DNA of 10,754 nt, from NCBI GenBank assembly GCA_018814465.1, contig JAHIZR010000016.1, forward strand, positions 1 to 10,754, given 5' to 3'. Position 1 is the stretch's first letter. Every line of letters starts with the position of its first letter. A model generated the notes under the pieces. The model made no database searches, had not been told where the DNA came from, and saw only the letters and a program-made list of their open reading frames with translations. Source of the stretch: a bacterium. GTDB lineage: Bacteria; Electryoneota; RPQS01. Position numbers and translations under genes: made by a program. Below are positions 5,975-10,754 of this stretch, in pieces.

Positions 5975-7435
5975 TTAAGCTATCGGGAAGGTGACGGTGA
6001 AGGTGGTGCCTTGACCGGGGGAGCTGTTCAAACTGATGTCGCCGTCGTGGTCTTTGACGATGCGATAAGTAATTGAGAGCCCGAGTCCGGTGCCCGCGCC
6101 GACGCTCTTGGTCGTAAAGAACGGATCGAAGACTTTCCCGAGTTTGTCCGCCGGGATACCCATGCCGTTGTCCTGAACCTGAACACGCAGATTGTTTTGA
6201 TGCGCTTGCGCTGAAAAACGGATTTCGCCGCCGGATTCGCAGGCGTCCATGGCGTTGATGAGCAGATTGATAAAGACTTGTTCAAGTTCGGTGCTGTTGC
6301 CGTGAACGGAGGGCAACTGCTGCGGGAAGCGGGAGGTCAATTTGATGCCGCGCTTCTCGATTTCCTTGCCGACGAGCAGCACGACGCCGGAGAGCAATTC
6401 ATGCATGTTGAGATTGCCGCGCTCCTTCGTGGAATTACGGGCGAAGGAAAGCAGTTTGCTGACGATGCGGGAGATGCGGCTGGTGTGCTTGTGCATCATC
6501 GCCAGATGCTCTGCGATATTTTCAATCGGAACTTTCTGCTTGGCGTCGTCCAGCAGAATTTCCAGCCGGTTCTGGATGATGCTGACGGGATTATTGATTT
6601 CATGGGCGACGCCCGCCGCGAGGCTGCCGGTGGCGGCCATCTTTTCCATCTGGATCAGACCGGACTGGGCTTCCCGAAGCTGCTTTGTGCGTTCATCGAC
6701 GATTTGTTCCAGTTCCTCGTTGTGACGGCGAACCTGTTCAGCAAGGCGTATGCGTTCGGCATTCTCGGCGAGAATCAGTTTGTCCGCCCGCTTGGAGATC
6801 AGCAGCACGACCGCGAGCAGAGCCAGTCCGATGAAAGTCATGCTGAGGATAATCGTCAGCCGCAGGTCTTTGACGGAGCTATAAGCCTCGGTGACATCAA
6901 GATAGATCTCGAAAGCCAGGCGGGAGGTTGTTTCCGTCTTGGTGCGGGCATTAATGGGGATGTAGGCTTCCAGATAATCACGCGGATTCGAGTCATCATC
7001 CATCGTGGTATGATTATCCAGTTTCGAGACGGCGTTTCCCGCGAGCGCGCTGAGCAGAAGACTGTTATCCGGCTGTTCCCGGCCGATCATCGTTGAATCG
7101 GTCGAGAAGACGATGCGGTATTCGTTATTGAAGATATTCACCCGCTTGACCTGAAATCCACTCAGAAAATTCAGCACGACAGAGCGCAGTTCGTTGTAGG
7201 CCAGGGGGTGGTCGTAGGGATAGGTCTCGAAGGTCAGCTCCCAGGGCTTCATGTAGAACTCATCAAGCACAAAGGCCAGGTGCCGGGCGACGGCAACGCT
7301 GTTCTGCTGGGCGACATCGATCAAGTGCTTACGACCCAGCCGGTAGGAGACCGTGCCGCCGACTCCTACGATGAGGATTTCCAGCAGAATGAAGTTAAGG
7401 ACGAAGAAACGGGACAGCCGAAAGCGTGAAGCCAT
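5975..7435 (-). CDS. Membrane sensor histidine kinase with Cache-like periplasmic domain
   Basis: The product is a 486-residue inner-membrane kinase. Transmembrane helices lie at about 9-30 and 193-214. The 160-residue segment between them, with a VNIFNNEYRIVFSTD-type strand pair, looks like a single Cache sensor fold. A coiled-coil linker (about 222-262) leads to the dimerisation domain with AHEINNP (phospho-acceptor H278). The ATP-binding domain follows: N box around N390/N394, G1 DNGMGIP (422-428), F box FDPFFTTK (436-443) and G2 GTGLGLS (448-454). All catalytic motifs are intact. No PAS or receiver domain is present. No Shine-Dalgarno sequence precedes the ATG. Its partner is the NtrC-type regulator downstream. 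The ligand cannot be told from the sequence. Confidence 0.96.
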   Translation of the reverse strand: MASRFRLSRFFVLNFILLEILIVGVGGTVSYRLGRKHLIDVAQQNSVAVARHLAFVLDEFYMKPWELTFETYPYDHPLAYNELRSVVLNFLSGFQVKRVNIFNNEYRIVFSTDSTMIGREQPDNSLLLSALAGNAVSKLDNHTTMDDDSNPRDYLEAYIPINARTKTETTSRLAFEIYLDVTEAYSSVKDLRLTIILSMTFIGLALLAVVLLISKRADKLILAENAERIRLAEQVRRHNEELEQIVDERTKQLREAQSGLIQMEKMAATGSLAAGVAHEINNPVSIIQNRLEILLDDAKQKVPIENIAEHLAMMHKHTSRISRIVSKLLSFARNSTKERGNLNMHELLSGVVLLVGKEIEKRGIKLTSRFPQQLPSVHGNSTELEQVFINLLINAMDACESGGEIRFSAQAHQNNLRVQVQDNGMGIPADKLGKVFDPFFTTKSVGAGTGLGLSITYRIVKDHDGDISLNSSPGQGTTFTVTFPIA

Positions 7436-7466
7436 GAAAAGAGGTTGCTTTATGCGGGTTTAGGGG

Positions 7467-7495
7467 AATATACGCTTCCCAGAAGCTAATCACAA
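7467..7495 (-). promoter_or_regulatory. Possible sigma-70-type promoter for the kinase gene
   Basis: On the minus strand TTGTGA (7490-7495) is followed after 17 bp by TATATT (7467-7472), about 30 bp upstream of the start codon at 7435. The -10 hexamer lies inside a small dyad, GGGAA-N7-TTCCC (7464-7480), that could be an operator. The match is moderate (4/6 and 5/6). Confidence 0.45.
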
Positions 7496-7594
7496 TGAAA
7501 AGTCCGAGAGCAAACAAGATAAATAGCCGTTGATTAAAGACTTTACATCATTCTAACTTTCTAATAATCACAGTGGTGGGTCAGATTTGTTGCA

Positions 7595-7624
7595 TTCAGA
7601 AATCTTCAGAATTCACAGAATATC
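7595..7624 (+). promoter_or_regulatory. Three 10-bp direct repeats abutting a -35 box
   Basis: TTCAGAAATC, TTCAGAATTC and ACAGAATATC run end to end, and the -35 hexamer begins two bases later. The shared core is CAGAA at roughly helical spacing, so the copies would lie on about one face of the DNA. They may be activator or UP-type contacts. Confidence 0.4.
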
Positions 7625-7625
7625 C

Positions 7626-7654
7626 TTGACTCAGACGAAGCTATCTATTATACT
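7626..7654 (+). promoter_or_regulatory. Sigma-70-type promoter for the plus-strand exported gene
   Basis: TTGACT (7626-7631) and TATACT (7649-7654) are separated by exactly 17 bp, each one base from consensus. The expected start near 7661 gives a leader of about 95 nt before the ATG at 7756. The region is AT-rich and gene-free, which fits a real promoter. Confidence 0.7.
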
Positions 7655-7755
7655 TAATATGATAAGTAACAGGAACACTTTAACTCATAGGATTTCGAGA
7701 AAAAAACAATTGTCTATGACACTGTCAATACTGTAACTTATTGGAGAATGAAAAG

Positions 7756-9369
7756 ATGAAATTGAAAGCGATTTTTGTGTTCATGGCTGTGCTGGCCATT
7801 TGTGTCGGCAGCAGCTTCGCGACGCCCGGTTGGGCCGGCCTCCAGTGGCCACCTGCAGGTTCCACTTTTGGTGATAATGATGACATCCAAGTGTGGGTGA
7901 ATATCTGGGAATCCGGCTGTACGGAAGGTGAAGGTCAGTGTGCTTACTTTGACGAAGTCTGGCTGGACTACAAAAAGGCCACCGATCCGACCTACACTTC
8001 CGTTCTGATGGCCTACAATCCCGGCAATACGGGTAGCAATGACGAATATGGTCATCTCATCACCGCGGCCGAGACTGAAGGCGGCGTTGATATGGAGTGC
8101 ACAGGCCGTGTGCATGACACTCGTGATGATTCATGGACGAACTTCAGCTGGGTATATCATATCGCCTTGGGCGGATCATCGCAAGATGTCGTGGTTACTT
8201 TCCGCGCGGACATGAACTGTGTGCCGCCGGACTGGTATGCGAATGGCGTCTACTTTACCGGTGATTTCCCGGATCCATATCCGGACTGGCAGTGCGGAAA
8301 CATAGCCAGTGCGATGACTGACGGCGATCTGGACGGAATCTGGGAAGGTTCCTGGACGTTCCCGGCAGGCTCGATCGTGGGAAACTACAGTTACAAGTTT
8401 ACTCGGGTAGACGGCAACAGCAATTGTGAATGGCTGCCCGGAGATAACCTTGTCTTCACGCTCGATGACAGCAGCCCGACACAAGTGCTTGATCCGGTTC
8501 CGTGGATCATTTATCCGGGCGCTCCCGGCGCGATTTCCGGTCCCGGCTCATATTGTGTGACTCTGGACTGCTATAATGAGCTTTGGGTCATGTTGGAAAC
8601 ATCGTATGATCCGCCGATCATTGAAAATCTCATGGTGGAATACGGTTGCGATCCCGAACTGACCAACTGCGACGATCCCGCTTGTTTCCCGGGCTACGGC
8701 AATGTGGCATGGGATATTCGGCAGGGCGGCGACATGAACTGGTATCTGGTCATGCGGATTGATGATGAAGACGGGATGTACGGCTGCTTCTGCATCACGA
8801 TTGACGCGATTCTGCCGGTTGAGCTGGCCGGATTCGATGCCATCGCGGGCGACAATGAGGTGACCCTGCGCTGGACGACCGGTTCTGAAACCGACAATGA
8901 TTACTTCAGCATTGTGCGAGACGGCGCTGAGATGACCCGGATTGACGCCAGCGGCAACGCCACTGGTCACGACTATGTCTGGGTTGACAGCAACGTGCGC
9001 AATGGCGTGACCTATAACTACACGCTGATCAACGTGGATGTCGACGGCTCACAGACCGTGCTTGAAACCGCCGCGGTTACTCCGAATCGCAACAATGCGA
9101 ATGTGATGGAATACAGTCTGTCGCAGAACTATCCGAATCCTTTCAACCCCTCCACCAGCATTGCTTACTCGCTTGAGGAAGCCGGCCTGGTGAACATCAC
9201 GGTCTTTGACATTACGGGCCGCGAAGTCGCGATGCTCGTGAATGGCGAGATGGCGGCGGGATCGCATGCGGTTGAGTTCGATGCAGCCGGACTGCCCAGC
9301 GGTATCTATATGTATCGGATGGAAGCCGGTGACTTCAGCGCTGTGCAGAAGATGGTACTGATGAAGTAA
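7756..9369 (+). CDS. Secreted Cys-rich protein with carbohydrate-binding-like module and type IX sorting domain
   Basis: The product is a 537-residue exported protein. The start chosen is the ATG at 7756, because GGAG (7743-7746) precedes it at 9-nt spacing and it gives a clean signal peptide ending SFA at residue 22; the frame is also open from a TTG at 7741. Residues about 25-140 form a beta-rich module beginning GWAGLQWPP. Residues about 143-250 (VTFRADMNC, VYFTGDFPD, DGDLDGIWEGSW, YSYKF) resemble the CBM20/CBM48-like beta-sandwich seen in starch-binding and surface proteins. Residues about 350-445 (LPVELAGFDA, EVTLRWTTGSETDNDYFSI) are a fibronectin III-like domain common before sorting signals. 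Residues 457-537 hold NYPNPFNPST and end VLMK. Thirteen Cys fall between residues 55 and 346 and none after, which suggests disulphides. The gene stands alone between its own promoter and terminator. Specific function is unknown. Confidence 0.9.
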   Translation: MKLKAIFVFMAVLAICVGSSFATPGWAGLQWPPAGSTFGDNDDIQVWVNIWESGCTEGEGQCAYFDEVWLDYKKATDPTYTSVLMAYNPGNTGSNDEYGHLITAAETEGGVDMECTGRVHDTRDDSWTNFSWVYHIALGGSSQDVVVTFRADMNCVPPDWYANGVYFTGDFPDPYPDWQCGNIASAMTDGDLDGIWEGSWTFPAGSIVGNYSYKFTRVDGNSNCEWLPGDNLVFTLDDSSPTQVLDPVPWIIYPGAPGAISGPGSYCVTLDCYNELWVMLETSYDPPIIENLMVEYGCDPELTNCDDPACFPGYGNVAWDIRQGGDMNWYLVMRIDDEDGMYGCFCITIDAILPVELAGFDAIAGDNEVTLRWTTGSETDNDYFSIVRDGAEMTRIDASGNATGHDYVWVDSNVRNGVTYNYTLINVDVDGSQTVLETAAVTPNRNNANVMEYSLSQNYPNPFNPSTSIAYSLEEAGLVNITVFDITGREVAMLVNGEMAAGSHAVEFDAAGLPSGIYMYRMEAGDFSAVQKMVLMK

Positions 9370-9395
9370 AGCATTCGTTTACTTGTTAATATGAA

Positions 9396-9428
9396 CTGCG
9401 CGGCTGAATTCGGCCGCGCGGTTTTTTT
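9396..9428 (+). terminator. Intrinsic terminator after the exported gene
   Basis: GCGCGGC (9398-9404) pairs with GCCGCGC (9413-9419) around an 8-nt loop, can extend by a further C-G and T-G pair, and is followed by seven T (9422-9428). It lies 27 bp after the TAA at 9367-9369. Confidence 0.93.
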
Positions 9429-9435
9429 ATTCGGG

Positions 9436-9479
9436 ATTCCGGATAATTCATCTGCGAAGACTGGATGAATTTCCGGAAT
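9436..9479 (+). repeat. Intergenic stem-loop repeat, family 1, copy 2
   Basis: ATTCCGGATAATTCATC pairs with GATGAATTTCCGGAAT through 16 base pairs with one bulged T at the same place as in copy 1. The loop contains CGAAGAC (9455-9461) and the tail is ATGACA. The six inner arm bases differ from copy 1 on both sides, so pairing is kept by compensating changes. It directly follows the terminator. Confidence 0.87.
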
Positions 9480-9611
9480 GACAAATTTTGAATACTACTC
9501 GTTTCATGTAAGTCGGTCTACTAGAAGTTATCTTAAAAAATAATTTAGTAACTCAAGATATTGATTAGACTCCGGTTATAGCAAAATGAGTATTGTTCAA
9601 AAGATGAAAGA

Positions 9612-9685
9612 TTTCGGCCGGGTTGCGCGAGCATCTCAATCTCGGCACTATAAAAACTGAATCGCTGCTTAACCCGGCTCGGCGA
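9612..9685 (+). repeat. Intergenic palindromic repeat, family 2, copy C
   Basis: The ends pair perfectly as GCCGGGTT (9617-9624) with AACCCGGC (9671-9678). The interior is close to copy B, with the same GCATCTCA-TCTCGGCAC core and AAAACTGAAT-GCTG. An alternative hairpin uses its right end (9674-9690). Confidence 0.85.
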
Positions 9686-9756
9686 GCCGGAGGCACAATT
9701 CCCCCTATGATATTTTTGGGATACGCTATAGTAGTAAGGTTGTGTGTTTTCGGAAT

Positions 9757-9890
9757 GAGCGAGAAGTACGCCTTCTATCTGCTCGCCAAGAAAACAGGAA
9801 GGAGTTGGAAAGCTCTGCTTGTGCTCCCTCATGGAAGAGGAGCAGAGAAGATGGCCTGTGCCTCTTAGTGGCTACTTTGTTCCCACGCTC
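9757..9890 (+). ncRNA. Possible structured RNA (speculative)
   Basis: Nested complementary segments occur in the order expected for one long irregular hairpin: GAGCG (9757) with CGCTC (9886), GCCA (9785) with TGGC (9869), ACAGG (9794) with CCTGT (9855), CTCTGCT (9813) with AGCAGAG (9841), and CCTC (9827) with GAGG (9837). A TATAGT (9727-9732) lies upstream and a CCCTTTTT run (9890-9897) follows. No known RNA family motif was recognised, and chance pairing is not excluded. Confidence 0.25.
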
Positions 9891-10068
9891 CCTTTTTATG
9901 CACAGTAATAATAGGAATATGCATGCCGAGTCGTATTTTGCTATGAGTTGCCTTTCAGAGCGTAATTTAGCACATTTCCCGTGCATAAAATCACACATCA
10001 TGTTTGTCGGGCAACGGTTATCTTAAGCCACCCTGCCCTCACCTACTAACCCACGAGAACGACCACAC

Positions 10069-10754
10069 ATGGCAGACAAGAAAGCAGATCTCGCAGGACC
10101 AGGAATCGGCAATTATAAAGACGTCGAAAAAGTCCTGCCCGCTGACTACAAAACTTTATTGAATCCGAAGGACACGCAGCGCGCCATTACGGCTGCGAAA
10201 GAGAGCATTGAAGCCGGATTATGCCGGTAACTGAACCTAATGCGCGTCCAAGTACCGCTGATCGTTGATGTCAACAGCGGTGTCAATGACTATCTGGATC
10301 GCGACGGTTCCCGCACGCCGATTCAATTCCACATTACCAATGACTACGATCAGAATCCGGTTGACGCGCAGGTTGTGCAAGCGGCCACGAAGTGGAAGCG
10401 CGTCGCCCTGCAGCAGTTCAACATGAAGGTCGGCGAGGGTCTTTACACCGACATGCATGCCGTTCGCAAGGATTATTTTCTTGATCACGATCACAGCGCC
10501 TATGTGGACCAGTGGGACTGGGAACGTGTCATCACCGCGAAGCAGCGCAACCTGAAGTATCTCAAAGACACCGTGAAGAAGCTGTGGAAGGTGCTCTACG
10601 AGACCGAAGACATGCTGCTGCATGAGTTCCCCAAGCTGAAGTCGAAGAAATATCCGCGTATGCCGAAGGAACTCGAATTCCTGCATGCCGAAGAAATCCT
10701 TGAGAAGTTCCCCGATCTGCCCCGCAAGCAGCGCGAAACCGCGATTCTGCAGGA
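10069..10754 (+). pseudogene. asnA: asnA, aspartate--ammonia ligase, interrupted by an in-frame TAA and cut by the window end
   Basis: The enzyme makes asparagine from aspartate, ammonia and ATP in the cytoplasm; its fold is that of class II aminoacyl-tRNA synthetases. The frame from the ATG at 10069 encodes an AsnA-like N-terminus, then meets TAA at 10228-10230 (codon 54). It continues in the same frame, without another stop, to the window end. After the stop the match is clear: LNLMRVQVPL, GVNDYLD, KWKR, GEGLYTDM and YVDQWDWERVI, the last being the family's most typical motif. No frameshift is involved, so a single base change explains the break. Starting instead at the ATG at 10240 would drop the first helix and strand of the fold. 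Either the gene is recently inactivated or the base is a sequencing error. Four of the five other genes here stop with TAA, which argues against recoding. No clear Shine-Dalgarno sequence precedes 10069. Confidence 0.8.

Larger units (their letters stand above)
9480..10068. other. Gene-free region upstream of asnA
   Basis: Several short open frames exist on both strands, but none has a ribosome site, a recognisable family or a plausible composition. The region holds the family 2 repeat copy C (9612-9685), an overlapping GC-rich hairpin (CCGGCTC-GGC-GAGCCGG, 9674-9690) and a stretch of nested inverted repeats at 9757-9890 that could be a structured RNA. Nothing distinctive is visible in 9900-10068, and no tRNA was seen. 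Confidence 0.6.

Noticed and set aside
6278..7096. 272-codon open frame on the plus strand
   Set aside because: It is a shadow of the histidine kinase gene, whose motifs are all intact on the other strand.
7574..7594. A second sigma-54-like site (TGG...TTGCA) upstream of the plus-strand exported gene
   Set aside because: GG and GC are separated by 11 and not 10 bases, CAC is missing, and a good -35/-10 pair lies just downstream.
4136..9685. CRISPR array
   Set aside because: The repeats are dispersed, palindromic and not separated by regular unique spacers; no cas gene is present.
9601..9690. tRNA or terminator in the GC-rich hairpin region
   Set aside because: There is no TTCGA-type T-arm and no T-run; the segment matches the family 2 repeat found at two other places.
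9545..10026. Several 80-95-codon open frames on both strands
   Set aside because: They overlap one another, lack ribosome sites, and include parts of the family 2 repeat and nested inverted repeats.
10228..10230. Reassignment of TAA as a sense codon
   Set aside because: Four of the five other complete genes here end in TAA, and no other internal TAA was seen.

Overview
The window is moderately GC-rich bacterial DNA. All three large secreted proteins end in a YPNPFNPST-type C-terminal domain, the hallmark of type IX secretion (Por) cargo. This places the organism in or near the Fibrobacterota-Chlorobiota-Bacteroidota group or one of its uncultured sister phyla. The exact phylum cannot be read from the sequence. 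The window looks like a chromosomal segment with large intergenic gaps that carry short palindromic repeats; no transposase, integrase, tRNA, rRNA or CRISPR array was seen.

Layout, left to right. (1) 25-3710, minus strand: a two-gene operon of exported proteins. The promoter-proximal gene (1686-3710) encodes three complete cupredoxin domains, a Ycf48/BNR-like propeller and a type IX sorting domain. The distal gene (25-1656) encodes a temptin-like domain carrying a CxxCH motif, three tandem His-containing repeats of about 105 residues and a sorting domain. (2) 3711-4402: a gene-free stretch with a near-perfect sigma-54 promoter reading into that operon, a candidate activator-binding dyad, and several intergenic repeats. 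(3) 4403-7435, minus strand: a membrane histidine kinase with a Cache-like sensor and, downstream of it, an NtrC-family sigma-54 response regulator. The 180-bp gap between them is filled by repeats. (4) 7436-7755: divergent control region. (5) 7756-9369, plus strand: a third exported protein, Cys-rich with a carbohydrate-binding-like module, ending in a strong intrinsic terminator. (6) 9429-10068: gene-free, with two repeat elements and a possible structured RNA. (7) 10069-end: asnA (ammonia-dependent asparagine synthetase), cut by the window edge and interrupted by an in-frame TAA.

How the parts may work together (inference): the kinase senses an extracytoplasmic signal and phosphorylates the NtrC-type regulator. 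The regulator then activates the sigma-54 promoter at 3872-3887 and drives export of a copper-binding and possibly haem-binding pair of surface proteins. The visible support is co-orientation, adjacency and the promoter. The signal and the biochemical job of the two secreted proteins are unknown.

Two families of intergenic repeats are visible, each with three copies. One has arms that co-vary while its loop (CGAAGAC) and 3' tail (ATGACA) stay fixed; this is the most distinctive non-coding signal in the window.
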